Counted from the stretch's first letter, positions 48,183-60,940 are shown. The stretch: 64,000 nt of DNA from Tubulanus polymorphus (GCF_964204645.1 NC_134029.1:19920450-19984449); one strand, 5' to 3'. Notes: generated by a model from the sequence alone, not told the origin. Translations and numbers: made by a program.

Positions 48183-51100
48183 ATGCATGTGATAAAACGT
48201 GGTAAGTAAAGTTCTTAGAACTGAATGGTGACAGAAATTGTGGTAGAGGAAAGTTTTGTAACTTATTGACCAAACTTGTGTTGTTCGATCGTTTTTGAAA
48301 ATGAAATGAAAAACCAAAAAACTTGAGTGAGTCTCTCTATATATCTAAGCAAGGAACTTTTACGAAATTGAATCTGATTTGGTTTAGCTAAATCCGAAAC
48401 GATGTCGGAAAATGAAAGGATTAGTAAATCGAAGCGTTTTTCGAGTCGAATCAATAAATTAATTCAAAAAAGGTCGCGATTTGAAACAAAATGGGCGTCA
48501 ATAATGGTGACCGAATTAATGATTGATGATGGTCTGTGATAGATGTCTTAAGCCTGCGGTCGCAGAGGACGCCACGTTGGATTAAGCTGACTAAATCGCC
48601 ACTAACTTGCTCACCAAGCAAGTTAGTCAATTTAATGAATCAATTTACAAACAGTTTCCATAAACGCTTTGATTTACCATATTGGATTCACTAAACCGCG
48701 TGCCACAAACGTGAAACTTAAATTGATTTACAAAGATTCACTTTCGTAAAAGCGCCTTCTGACTCAGATACCGAGTGAGAAGCTGGCATACTTTGCAGCT
48801 CTTTCCTCTGGATGCAGTTGTTCTTCATACTGAATTATCCATCTTACCTGAAAGGACCTATTTTCTTGTTTCAGATGGCCGTAAGGAAAATGTGCATTTT
48901 GACAAAATTAGTTCCCGTGTATCCAAGTTATGCTACCACCTCGATAAGACATTTGTCGATCCCGTAAGTTTGAAATCGTACTCTTACTTCTTCGTTCAGA
49001 GTCTGGAAAAGTATCTGGAAAATAAAAGAAGCGGCTTTTTCGAGGGGTAGAAAGTTAGGGTTAGGTAACCGTATGCATTATAAGATACAGCAGCGGTACC
49101 AGTGTAGAATCCACAAGTGAAATAAGCTTACCAGCACTGTAGGCTATGCAGGCCTGGTTAGATAATCGAGTTGGAATATTTGATTCAGCAAAAAATCTGT
49201 TCTTCATACGGACCGCTCAATCGACAGTGTGTTTTTTTTTTCTCGGACAGGTCGAAGTGGCAAAGCGCGTTATCATCGGGCTGTATTCCGGCGTGACGAC
49301 GGTAGAATTAGACAATTTAGCAGCTGAGACGTCGGCGACGATGACCGTGAAACATCCCGATTACGCAACACTCGCCGCGAGAATAGTCGTCTCGAATTTA
49401 CACAAAGAAACAAAGAAAGTCTTCAGCGGTATGCTGCGACCGACGTTTCCAAAATTTGAATCATGTTCTGATTTTAAAAACTTCTCGGCAGTTTTAGGCC
49501 CTACTGTAATCAAAACCACTGACTAGAAACTAGACTTAAGGCCAAAAAAAATATTCAGCGTCTGGTCAGGGCCTTCTGCACAAAATGATGCGGTGACGCG
49601 TTTTTTTTTATGCCACCAGCTCAACTTCAGTTGAGAGGGGCATATAGATTTACCCGCGTCTGAATACGCCGCCGTAAGTGAGGTTAGCATCTTAGAGGCC
49701 GCAATCGTTGACTGATTCAAATTATGGCCATCAGGGGAAAATAGCCTAGAGGCTGCAACTGAGTGTGATGGATTGGTCGACAGAAACAAGTCTGAACGGA
49801 CGTAGTAGCCGGCTCTTTCAAAATTGATATCGATATCAACATGCTTTTGTGTATTAAAACTGGTTTTCAATCACAATCAAACAATAGCAATGAATTGGAC
49901 TAAACTTCCGCGTTTGACGACATCGGCGACTAGATGGCGCTTGTACACGGTGGGCGAATTTTGCAGCCAATTTTTAAAAAAAGCTGGCATGGGGGTTCTA
50001 GATCATCGCGCGCGCTGACCAGAAACAGAATATATTTTTTTGGCCTAGGCTAGAAAATTTAACCATTGATGCTGACAATAAGCTCAAACATCAGGCTTGG
50101 TTTTGGTCATCCATCTTTTTGAAAGCACTACTGATTTTTGGGGGGTTTTTTTTGTTCATAATTTCAGAGGTCATGGATGATTTGTACAATTGGGTGAATC
50201 CTAAAACCAATAAACATTCGCCGATGATTTCGAAAAAATTGCACGATCTAGTCGTGGCCAACGCTGATGTGAGTATAGACGGGTTCATAGGCTTCCTTGA
50301 ATGAAAGCCCTGAAATGGGACTGGAATGTGCTTTAAAATCCTTAGATCATTGTCACGGTCCTTGAATGGCGTCGCCTCACCACGCGATGACAATTTGAAG
50401 CTTTTGGTCGCATATCATCTATGGTGTGTACGCTTCTAATCACATCGAAAAATCATCGATTACTCAGGGGAATTATAAACGGGGGCGCGAGTGGCCACTG
50501 CAAGTGACTGATGTTAGATTGGCTATGAGACCTAGAGTCGTAGTTCTTTCTACGATTTAAACACAATCTTCAGAGGTCAGCTTTAGTCATCATCGCTGGT
50601 GGGTTGAAAATGTTTTCAGCAAAATTCCTCGGCCTTAGAAAAAACACTTAGAAACGTTTGCTATTTTGAAATGACACTTCGACATGAAGATATTTGTTCA
50701 CCCCGCAACACGCGTGGAGATAAGATTGTTTTACCGATATAGAATATCTGTTTGTTTTTCACGAAGGTTAACTGTTTCATGTTGTTTTCAGAGATTAAAC
50801 TCGGTTGTTATTTACGATCGCGATTTCAACTACAATTACTTCGGGTTCAAGGTATGTAAACAACATTGTTAGTCGTGATATTTCTGATGTTTGCCTGCTG
50901 ATGAAAAATGATAATAATAAAAATTTGAATTGATAATCTATGAAAGAAAATACGTGTAGAATTCATAAAAAGCGAGATCATGCAATTTAAAAAAAAATGC
51001 CAAATGCAGTTGCATTGATAGGATTGTTTATTCGTATATTAATACATGTATATTGTAATTGAATTTTGTAGACTTTGGAGCGGTCATATCTATTGAAGAT

Positions 51101-54100
51101 TGACGGAAAAGGTATGTTTACTGTATTTGAGATGAATTTGTGAAATTTGTTTTTGAACTGATAAAAATTGTATTGTAATTATTCGTAAATATTGTATTTG
51201 CAGTTGCTGAACGCCCGCAGCACATGTTAATGAGAGTGTCTTTGGGAATTCACGGAGATGATCTTGATGCGGCTATTGAGGTAAAATAACTGTTGTCATT
51301 CAGAATGTGATTAATGTTGAACAGGTTTCATGGGTACAGGGGGTTGTAGCATGTCTGACAAATTCTGAAAATGCTTAAAATTTGGGATAGGCCCTGATAA
51401 TTGCTTAACTTTTCTGGTAAAAATCTGACATTGCTGAAAAGTGTTTACCCTGGCACATTTTGGAGTCTTAAAGAAAACTTTACAAATTTTATTGCGGTCC
51501 ACTGTGTCTTTCGTAGTTTCCAGTAAAGTTTCTTTCATCACAAATCGTCGATTTAGAAAAAATTCCATCTTTGGATTCAGAGAAGAGCTGAAAAGTGTTG
51601 ACTTTCGCCTCAGTCCTGACTGCAACTAAAAACAAATTCTTATATAAAGGACAATGAACATTAGTTCAGTTGGGCAATTATTAATATAATGTTTTTCAAG
51701 ATTCGATAATTGCATTTTCTTGTAGACGTACAACTATATGTCTGAACAGTGGTTCACTCACGCGTCGCCGACGCTGTTCAACGCCGGGACGAACCGGCCG
51801 CAGCTATCGAGCTGTTTCCTGTTGGCGATGTCCAGCGACAGTATCGAAGGCATCTACGATACGTTGAAACAATGCGCGGTCATCTCGAAATCGGCAGGCG
51901 GAATCGGTTTGAACATTCACAATATTCGCGCCAACGGAAGCTATATCGCTGGCGTACGTATTCTGTATTTAGAGAAATTTCCCTGCCTAAGACAGTAATG
52001 AATCATTATCGAAATTAAACATCTTGGCGTTCTTTATTTCCAGACTAATGGAACATCGAATGGTTTGTTACCAATGTTACGAGTATTCAATAATACGGCG
52101 AGATATGTCGATCAAGGAGGCAATAAGGTAATAAGCTTTTTCTTTTCTTAACTTTTTCTGGATTTTCTTTTTTCAACCTAAAACTGCTGGAAAAGGTCAT
52201 CACTGTAGGTAGGTTGAGTATATTTAACCCTTTCAGTGCTGACTAGTTATTACCCTATAGTGCTAGAGATAATTTGAAAATTTGAAAAAATTCCACCCTA
52301 GCGTGTTGAATAACGGGAATACCACTATAGTGCGTCTACACCGCGGCGCGGTGTATCGTTAGTTACTAATATTTCACTATGTCTGACAAGTGCTGCCATT
52401 TTTCAAGAGAGATAATTACTAATTACATCAATACACTGCAGTGCGGTATATGAGCAAAATCCAGCACTGATATATACACCGCACTGCGATGTAGACGCAC
52501 TGAAAGGGTTAATGCTTGAAATGTATCTTGCATGATGTGGTTGGAAAAATTGATAATTTGTAGATGGCGCTAAGTATATTAGTAAATAACAGATATGTCT
52601 CCCATTTTGTTTGTCGTTTCAGCGTCCCGGAGCGTTCGCCGTGTACGTCGAACCGTGGCACGCGGACGTCTTCGATTTCCTCGACGCGCGTAAGAACACC
52701 GGTAAAGAAGAACAACGTGCCCGCGATTTATTCTACGCGTTGTGGGTGCCGGATTTATTTATGAAGCGAGTGGAAAACAACGACATCTGGACGTTGATGT
52801 GTCCTCACGAGTGTCCCGGTTTACACGAGGTCTGGGGAGAAGAGTTCGAGAAGCTCTACGAACAGTAAGTGCTTCATTCTATGTTGATCTTCACTAGATA
52901 TTTACCAGAAATCAAGTTGAGCTTGTATCAATGACTTCCAGTTCGATATTGATTGCATTCTTATTTCATTCCTCCCCCTAGCAGCTATGGACAAGGTTAG
53001 TTTCAAGTTCAGGGTGTCTTAATTCCCCATATGGGTTAGATTGTTATGTGTTAACCAAGACGATTCAGAGCCATGAACCCAGGTGACTGATGGCTAACAA
53101 CTGGGCTAACAACTACCCATCAAGACTAAACAATCTCTATATCCTGCAGAAAAAAAGCTGTACGCATAATAAATAAGAAACATTTCCTAGAGCATTCAGG
53201 ACCATTATTCTGACTTAATTGATTGGATTGTTAGCAGATCAAGTCTGGGAAAAAACGTACATAGGGAATAGTCGAAAAAGCAATTCAAGTGAAAAAAGTG
53301 GCCACCCTGTTTGATGAAGCCAATATTGTTGTCAGTATTCAGAGTCATGAGCAATTTGATGGCCCCAAATGAGTTACAAATTGGATGGGGGAAGGGTGAT
53401 ATTCAGAACGAACACTTTCGAGCAAACAAGAAATCATTGGTATTTCGTTTTTGAATTATAGATATGAACGCGAAGGCAAGGGTCGAAAAACAATCAAAGC
53501 TCAGTCTTTATGGTACGCGATCATTGAGTCACAGACCGAGACCGGTACGCCGTACATGCTGTATAAGGACGCATGTAATAGCAAATCCAACCAACAGAAT
53601 CTCGGAACGATTAAATGCAGTAATTTATGCACGGAAATTGTCGAATACACGTCTGCTGATGAGGTAAATGAATATTTCCGATATCGCAAATGTTTGAAAA
53701 TAAAGAATTCTCCTCTGTGAAATTTAAAGATGATTTAGAAACGTCTTAATATGCTTGCATCGCATTCAGGAAAATCAGCCAGGACCCTTTTCCACAGTTG
53801 TGAGTTGAGATTGAGTTAAGATTTGACGATCAACTCATTGAAAATGATCAAATTTTAACTCAAGAGTCAACTCTAACTCATAACGATGGAACTCAAGTTT
53901 TTCCTTGTCAATTTTCATGTTAATAGGCAAAACTTGGGGAATTTAAATTTTTGGCGTCCTGTTGTTTGTGCTGGTGATGAGTGGCACAATAAAGGTCTTG
54001 ATAAGAAACTGTGCCCATTGTATTTATTTCATCAGGGTGTGGTGGGTTTGTAAGGGACCCGAATCAAAACAAATAGACCAAATCTATCAGTCAAATAACA

Positions 54101-57100
54101 GGGTCAATCCCCTATTTTAAGATCAAAAAGGGAATAATTTACATAAACGAAAATATTGACAGATAAATTCTTGAATTGTAGGTCGCCGTTTGTAACCTAG
54201 CGTCAATCGCCTTACCGCACTTCGTCAATCGAGAAACTCATCAATTCGATTTCGTCAAGCTGATCGAAGTGACGAAGGTCATCACGAAAAATCTCAACAA
54301 AATCATCGAGGTGAACTTCTATCCGGTGCCGGAGGCGCGTCGTTCGAACATGCGACACCGGCCGATCGGTATCGGAGTTCAAGGTCTCGCCGACGCGTTC
54401 ATTCTGATGCGATTGCCATTCGCCAGCGAGGAAGCGCAAGAGTTGAACAAACAGATCTTCGAAACGATTTACTACGCGGCGTTGCAGGCTAGTTGCGAAC
54501 TAGCGCGGGAGTTAGGCCCGTACGAGACGTATCCCGGCTCGCCAGTCAGTAACGGGGTAAGATATGTTTTGATGTGGAAAACAGGGTGGCCGCACTGACC
54601 CCTGAAACTCAGGAACCAGTTCTACAGTTGTGAGTTAAGATTTAACTCCAGAGACAACCCATTGAAAATGATCTACTTTTAACTCACAACTGTAGAACTG
54701 GTTCCTGAGTTTCAGGGAATCAGAGAAAAAAACTCGGGGAATTCAGCAAATTTTACCAAAAACTTGGAAAATTGATGAAATTCGGATAATGCTATTGACC
54801 GCGCATTTCTTTATCAATGCGTGAACCAACGAAAAATGAGTGAATGGTAACATTTTACACCTAGAAATTTCTATTGATTCACTGTTATGTGGGAATTTTG
54901 TGTAATAACATCGAAAACTCGAATGATTTGGGGGCAAAGTGGTCACCCTGTTCTATTTTGATGTGTTTCTTGAGCATTCGATGTATCTCCGTTTCTATAA
55001 CTAGCTTATATATATACCTGAAAATATGTTCCTTACAATTCTACTCGGAAAACAACCATTGATTGATGCTTAGCATATAAAAGACTGATCAGACATGTAG
55101 TTTGAATTCATAATTGCTCCGTAATGATAATTTATACGTCTAATTGCGCTGTTACAGATTTTACAGTATGATATGTGGAATGTGACGCCTTCTAATCTTC
55201 ATGATTGGGCCGCACTGAAAGCTGAAATTTCGAAGTAAGTACCGGCAGTTTTAATCGTAATATCGAGTTACCGATTGGGTCATTTCAACCACTTTGGTGT
55301 ATGAAAAGGGTTTCCGCAACAATGGACCGGTTGCTCCTCGAGAGTTGTTACACCTGTCTAGTGAGCACGATTGTCTGCGCTGAAGTCTTCGTAAATTCAG
55401 ACCTTTGAGTTGCCTGCGTTGTTTTGAGTAGTTAAGTTTAGACTATCATAGAAACATCTGGCAACTTGATACATTCGTTAAACCATATCGGCATAATCTC
55501 TAGATTTCGAACTTACCAGGCACTCATGGACTTAATCGTCCGTATTTATAATACAATTATAAACTGAGGTTTTTTAATTAATTCGTTGCACTCGCAGGTA
55601 CGGCGTACGAAATAGTCTACTGATCGCGCCGATGCCAACGGCTTCGACCGCGCAGATTCTCGGAAATAACGAATCGTTTGAACCGTACACGAGTAACATC
55701 TACACCAGACGCGTGCTGTCTGGAGAATTCCAGGTAAAACGAGAAATATTGATCGTAAATCCGTGCGGATTGCCCCCCTATCCATTCAAAAACATGTTAA
55801 AATCAGATAAATGAAAAATCAATCTTTTTGGGGGGGCAGTTGCAAAGTTAAACAATGTTTTATCGTAAACCGAGGCTATGCTTGAGATGATGGTGTTTTA
55901 ACATTGTTTAACTGAAATAATGTTAGGGCAACTGGTCTTGGGTCAGATCTAAGCGCTTGTCCGAAAACTTTTTTCCTAATTGATACAGCAGATGATAGAC
56001 AAGTAGATTTTTGAGGGGGCGCAGTGAAATTTCAGATATGCTTTCCCCGAGGGCGAGTGGCTTTTATTCTTAAGATCGGACCCTGTGGCCCCAAGAGTCT
56101 TGAGATGATAAAGCTATGCTATGGTACTTAGATTACTATTCAAGTTGTATTGATTTCAGCAATTGAATATTGTTATTGGCATCCAGTTTACTGTACTTTT
56201 TACGTTGGTGTTTTGAAAACTGTCGTTGATATTTTTAGATCGTAAATCAACATCTATTGCGTGATTTGACGGAACTCGGGGTCTGGAACATGGACTTGAA
56301 GAATCAGATCATGGCCAACAACGGCTCCATACAGAACATCGATTGCATTCCAGCCGACATCAAGGCCTTGTACAAAACGGTGTGGGAAATCTCGCAGAAG
56401 ACTATCCTCAAGATGGCCGCCGATCGCGGGGCGTTCATCGACCAGAGTCAGTCGCTGAACGTGCACATCGCGCAACCGAACTACGGAAAGTTAACGAGCA
56501 TGCATTTCTACGCCTGGAAACTTGTAAGTTCAGAAAAGTTGTCACGTTTGCGGTATTTATCGCTGATTTTCTGTATATCTTACTCGTCTATAAGAAAAAA
56601 ATACTGATTTGATTCGTTTGATGTTTGACAAATTACAAGAGTATTACCAAGGGAGTTGCCCTTGAATATGGATTTATTTTTTAAATGTTTGTATATCAAA
56701 TGGAAATTTCTCCTGAAAACGTTTGAAATTGTTCCTAAAAGCACTGAAGCAGATACTGCGAGCCTTCGGGGACGGATCTACAGTGTCTAGACAGTAGTTT
56801 TTGCCAATGGCAAGAAAAGGGGACATATTAATGAATGTGGAAATGGTGTACTGATGGTTCAATAAGGCAAAGAGAAGGGTTTAGTTGGTTCCTCTCCCAG
56901 ACAATCTTATGTCTTATTTGTCGCATTATGTGGGTTTTAGTCTTTGCTGATTTCAGAGTGCTCATGGCTCTATTTATTGAAGAGCATTCAAATATCTAAG
57001 CCCATGATGACGTATACATGGCAGCCTTGTTTCCCGGATGATAACAATATTCATCGAAATGAATTAACAATTTCGTTACAGGGTCTGAAGACGGGCATGT

Positions 57101-57264
57101 ACTATTTGCGTACGAAGGCCGCGGCGAGCGCCGTTCAGTTTACCGTCGACAAAACCAAGTTGAAGAACGCGAACATGACCGTGAAAGAGGAAAAGGAACT
57201 GAACGAAGCAGCAATGGCGTGCTCGTTAGAGAACCGTGAAGCGTGCACGATGTGCAGCGCGTAG
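48183..57264 (+). CDS. RRM1: Ribonucleoside-diphosphate reductase large subunit, 791 aa, 16 exons
   Basis: Reduces ribonucleoside diphosphates to deoxy forms, with the RRM2 radical subunit, for DNA synthesis in the cytosol. Exons: 48183-48201, 48875-48963, 49251-49428, 50168-50268, 50792-50851, 51072-51111, 51204-51280, 51726-51953, 52044-52127, 52623-52864, 53462-53663, 54182-54556, 55158-55234, 55598-55733, 56239-56523, 57082-57264. Exon 1 codes only MHVIKR. The ATP-cone fills about 1-92. Active-site residues sit at the same numbers as in the human enzyme: Cys218 (SSCFLL), Asn427-Cys429-Glu431 (NLCTE) and Cys444 (VCNLAS). Radical-transfer tyrosines are 738-739 (GMYYLRT), and the C-terminal redox pair is CTMC (786, 789). 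Length is one residue short of human. All sites needed for activity are present, so the gene looks functional. Confidence 0.97.
49540..50045. mobile_element. MITE in RRM1 intron 3, about 506 bp
   Basis: Ends GGCCAAAAAAAATATTCAGC and AGAATATATTTTTTTGGCC are inverse; the next inward pair is CTGGTCAG/CTGACCAG. No coding capacity. It occupies most of the intron between exons 3 and 4. Confidence 0.75.
52224..52512. mobile_element. piggyBac-like MITE in RRM1 intron 9
   Basis: TTAA on each side, with ends CCCTTTCAGTGCTGAC and GACGCACTGAAAGGG. Collinear with 25691-25986, including the palindromic TACACCGCACTGCGATGTAG near the right end. It lies about 110 bp before exon 10. Confidence 0.85.
53150..53311. 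repeat. Dispersed repeat fragment in RRM1 intron 10
   Basis: Contains TTAGCAGATCAAGTCTGGGA, shared with the repeat at 29143-29345, and ends AAAGTGGCCACCCTG, the terminal sequence of the GGGTGGCCACT family. Confidence 0.5.
54582..54952. mobile_element. MITE with CAGGGTGGCC ends containing a nested hairpin (RRM1 intron 12)
   Basis: Starts ACAGGGTGGCCGCACTGACC and ends AAGTGGTCACCCTG. The interior matches 33665-33920 from TTTACCAAAAACTTGGAAAA onwards. A 110-bp hairpin (54603-54712) sits near its left end and is absent from the other copies. Confidence 0.75.
54603..54712. mobile_element. Nested near-perfect hairpin, about 110 bp
   Basis: CTGAAACTCAGGAACCAGTT at the left is the exact inverse of the right end; the arms continue through CTACAGTTGTGAGTTAA. 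Related single arms (ACAGTTGTGAGTT, CATTGAAAATGATC) occur near 53790-53895 and, degenerate, near 24680-24790 and 38075-38190, so this is a family. Confidence 0.8.
55831..55935. mobile_element. Small foldback MITE with GGCAGTTGCA end (RRM1 intron 14)
   Basis: GGCAGTTGCAAAGTTAAACA on the left pairs imperfectly with TTGTTTAACTGAAA ... GGGCAACTG on the right. The ends resemble those of the GGGCCAGTTGC group. Confidence 0.5.
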
Positions 57265-60071
57265 AGCTCCACCTCGAACCGACGAATTACCGCATTTACT
57301 AAAGCGCGTAGTCACTTTTTAGTGCTGTCTGATGTTACCGAACATTCTAAATCTTGTTTATAATTTATAGATCAAATCTGTACGCAAAAATACCAATACA
57401 TAGTACATGTATGCGTTCTTAATAAGAATATATATAGAATATATTATTCATGCCAGCTATTTTCACTGCCAGTTATTTGTATGATATTTACACTCCATCA
57501 CTTGCCGATATGTGTTCTATGTAATTATATCACTTGTAATTTCTTCGCATTTACCTAGCAATTTTATGCCTAGTTACTTAGAAGACAAAAGGCAGTATAT
57601 ATTTTTCATAAACGGAGATTATATTGAAATTATTAATATTCATTATTCGTAAATTTTCACTGCCACTCCTAAATAGGAAATAGCTCCACTCATTGTATGC
57701 ATGTTCTATGTGTTAACGTCTATAGATTTGTTAGGTACTGTAATCAATTCAATGGGAATGCTTGAGTTTGCAGATCTTTACAGATTCATGCTGAACATTT
57801 TCTTGAATGATACGATGAACTATACCCGCCGATGAATCTGTTCCAACTTGGTAAACTAATTCCAGAGGTTGTTAGACTTGTTACTAAGGGGCCAGTTTAA
57901 TCTGCAATTGTGTAGCCAATGAATCCATTCCAAGTTTATGAACTTATTCCAGAATTGTTTACTTGTTACTGAGGGGCCAGTTTAATCTGCAATTGTGTAG
58001 CCAATGAATCTATTCCAACTTTATGAACTTATTCCAGAGGTTGTTGACTTGTTACTGAGGGGCCAGTTTAATCTGCAATTGTGTAGCCAATGAATCTATT
58101 CAAACTTTATGAACTTATTCCAGAGGTTTTGACTTGTTACTGAGGGGCCAGTTTAATCTGCAATTGTGTAGCCAATGAATCCGTTCCAACTTGGTATACT
58201 TATTCCTGAGGTTGTTTGACTTGTTACTGAGGGGCCAGTTTAATCTCCAATTGTGTAACTGTATCCAGACAGTCTGGAACTGTGACTTCTTGATTCCTAC
58301 AAAACGCTAAATGTGTGCTTTAAACTCATTTGAACAAAAAGCTCAAAACTCCTTCAATTTTTAGATATAGATAATCGGACATTTTTGTCTGGTTTGTACT
58401 GGGCGAATGTAAATCATGAACTTATAATACTGTTTTTACTTCGAGACATAAATCTATGTGACTAGGTTGATAGTGTGCATGGTATTATTGGTGATATTAA
58501 TTTGTAATGCATTTAAAAACAGCCTGTAGCAACCGTTTTTCAAGCTTGAGTTCTTGAAATCACAGTACATGTATTGGAAACCAGGGGTCTTGCATCGATT
58601 GTATTTTCATGACTGACAAATACAGTCGCTATGTTAACTTTTTTTTTACAAATCTGTAAAAATAAAATTATCACTTCTTTATACATGGATGTGTTGAGGT
58701 ATTAATTTTTTTGGAAGAATTGGAGGCCTCATACCTGACGAATGCTACAGGAAATGTTTGGCTCAACATTGAAAGGTTTTTCCGTGCAGCACAATCCGTG
58801 TGGCATGAGGCATCTCTGTAGAGGTTTCCACAGGATCAGAAGAGAAGAGGTTTTAAGGTTAGAATCGTGTCTACCCGGTTGTAGTACAGATTTAGCGACT
58901 TGGCCGAGTTCCCAATATACTTGGCGTCAGAGCTGAAATGCATTACTAATAGCTTTTATCATTTGAATTTATTAGTAATTGCACTGTTATTTTTATTGCC
59001 GTAAAAATCGTAGCGTATAGGAAAGTCGTTGAAATTTGGCGTGAAATTCCGGAAATAATTTGCTCTTCGCGGTTTGATAATCATATCACGAACTCTGATT
59101 AATCAATACAGGTTCAATGACGGCACGAGGCGGAACTCGGAAGTGGTCGTCGCTTTATCTAGACATCTAGGTGACTTGTTTCCATTCGTATACCGAAAAA
59201 TAAAAGTTATTTTTAGCTCGAAATTTCTATATTTAGCTCGGGCCTGAAAATGTAACTAATTTCATTAATTAAGAAATATAATCTTTTTATGGGTACGCTT
59301 GAACTTTGCCTTCCGTTTAGGTAGGAATTCGTTCAACATTACAGGGATAAGTTAACCCCTAATTAGAAAAAAGACTAGAATTTTCTATTTCAATATATGG
59401 ATTTGGTCAGCTTGCCTGGTAGTATGAATAAGTGAATATCGGCAATAACAACATTTTGGATAGTTTTCTTGATTTTGTAAGTTGTCGCCGTTTCGCGCGC
59501 TTTGCTATTGCGTAATACGACGCGCGCGGAGTTCTATGCTGCGGGGAATCCCGGAGTATTGATTTGTTTTGCCACGCGATTTACCCGCGCTTATATTGCG
59601 ACCAATCAAAGGTTGCGTAACTGAACGCAGCCAATCAACAGGCGTGTAACAACGGCTGTCACAATAGACGCGAATGTGTAGCCGCTGAATGCGCGTTGAT
59701 GATTGAGTCATCCGCGTTTTGTTTTGCAACTAAACTGCTTCATAAAAGGTGCAGGTGTCATTGGCACGGATTCATATTGTTCAGGAGCTATCGTAGAACG
59801 TGTTCAAACACGAACAGCTAAGTGTCACGACGATTTGACGAGAATAATTGAAGTAGAATCATAACTGTTTTGGTCATCAACCAGTGACTAGCATACATAC
59901 ATGCAAGGCTGTTGTTAATACGAAGCACGCAGCTCTCTAGTTTTGCACTGTGTCAACTTATTCTCTGGTGTGATGTGTTTTTCTGAACGGCTCAAACGTT
60001 TTTCTTTTGCTACAGCGAGAAACTGAGTGCATATTTACGTAAGATCCTTCTGCAAATTTGTGACGAATAAT
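57265..60071. other. RRM1 3' UTR and intergenic region
   Basis: No AATAAA lies immediately after the RRM1 stop; AATAAG and AT-rich runs occur near 57420-57450. A tandem array is at 57831-58250. Nothing gene-like appears until the exon at 60072. CATAAAAGG near 59742 is a weak TATA-like sequence that could belong to that gene. Confidence 0.45.
57831..58250 (+). repeat. Tandem repeat, five copies of about 86 bp
   Basis: Each unit runs AATCTATTCCAACTTTATGA, then TTCCAGAGGTTGTT, then GAGGGGCCAGTTTAATCTGC, then AATTGTGTAGCC. Units start near 57834, 57920, 58007, 58094 and 58178. Copies are very similar, so the expansion is recent or homogenised. Confidence 0.9.
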
Positions 60072-60355
60072 ATGGCGACAGCGGCGCAAGCTTGTCAGTG
60101 TTGCGCGACGACGGGAACGAACAATTGCGGTCTCAGACAACGTAGGCTTTCGGCGCATAGTTTACCCTTGCTCGAAATGCCGGGCAGCGTTAACGCGCCC
60201 GCCACACATGTCGTTTATCAAGGGGGTGACATGAATAACGTCGAAGTGGAAGGACGAGAACTATTCGGAAATTTTCTACGCGAGGAAATAAATCGCGAAA
60301 GACTTCCCGGCGATGTCGATGTGGAGCAGTGTATTATGGATACGCCAATTTGTAG
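60072..60355 (+). CDS. Probable first coding exon of an unidentified gene (partial)
   Basis: ATG in the context AATAATATGGCG opens a frame ending at a good donor (AG|GTAAGT) in phase 2. The 94 complete codons are CpG-rich like other exons here. The protein begins with a Cys-rich stretch (ACQCCATTGTNNC) and ends with a charged, helix-like segment (VEVEGRELFGNFLREEINRE, about 57-76). There is no signal peptide. The helix vaguely recalls the N-terminal helix of Bcl-2-family proteins, but this is not enough for a name. An upstream in-frame ATG at 60027 is possible but less likely. I found no convincing second exon before the window ends, so the gene probably continues to the right across a long intron. 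Confidence 0.55.
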
Positions 60356-60559
60356 GTAAGTTAAAAAAAAACGTTTTTTGATTTCATCTTTCAGGGCAAA
60401 TTCAAGCCTATTGAATGCTTGTCATTGTTGAATGTTGGAATGCTCGGAATGTTTACCGAAGGTGGTCTGCTCAGGCGCGAATCCAAGGGATGAACGCTTG
60501 TAATGAGAGGAATCCCGTAATAAATTCAGCCAAAAATGATAACTACTTGAATAGAAGAG

Positions 60560-60620
60560 TATATATTTCGAGCAACGTTTCAGCTAAATGCTATTAGCCA
60601 TCATCAGGCGTACTGAGGAC
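60560..60620 (-). repeat. Hammerhead-like core, minus strand
   Basis: On the minus strand: CGCCTGATGATGGCTAATAG followed by CATTTAGCTGAAACGTTG. The CTGATGA and GAAAC boxes flank a 5-bp stem (GCTAA/TTAGC). Confidence 0.55.
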
Positions 60621-60847
60621 AAAATGAAATAACAGAATATTTAAACAAGGATTCCTCTTGTTATTCATCACACACGCATATTGTGTATCTTCTCGTCTCA
60701 TGAACACTTGTATAGGCTCCTAATTATTTGTAGGTCAATCAAAGTAGTGTGTTTTTCGAATGCGTCTTTATTTTCCTAAATTGTCCTTGGAGGGAGACCT
60801 TTCGCAAGAGAAGTTTCTATATTGATAAGACTAAAAGAAAACTATTT

Positions 60848-60940
60848 GAAAATTAAAAGAATTCTAAAATCGAGAATTTATTTATTGAAACAATCTAGAA
60901 TATAAGAACACGAGGTTTCGATCTCACACTAGAGATTTCT
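60848..60940 (-). repeat. Half copy of the element at 21295-21575
   Basis: On the minus strand it reads CTCTAGTGTGAGATCGAAAC, then TTTCAATAAATAAATTCTCG, then AGAATTCTTTTAATTTT, matching the right half of the 21295-21575 element. The CTGANGA box is missing. Confidence 0.6.
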
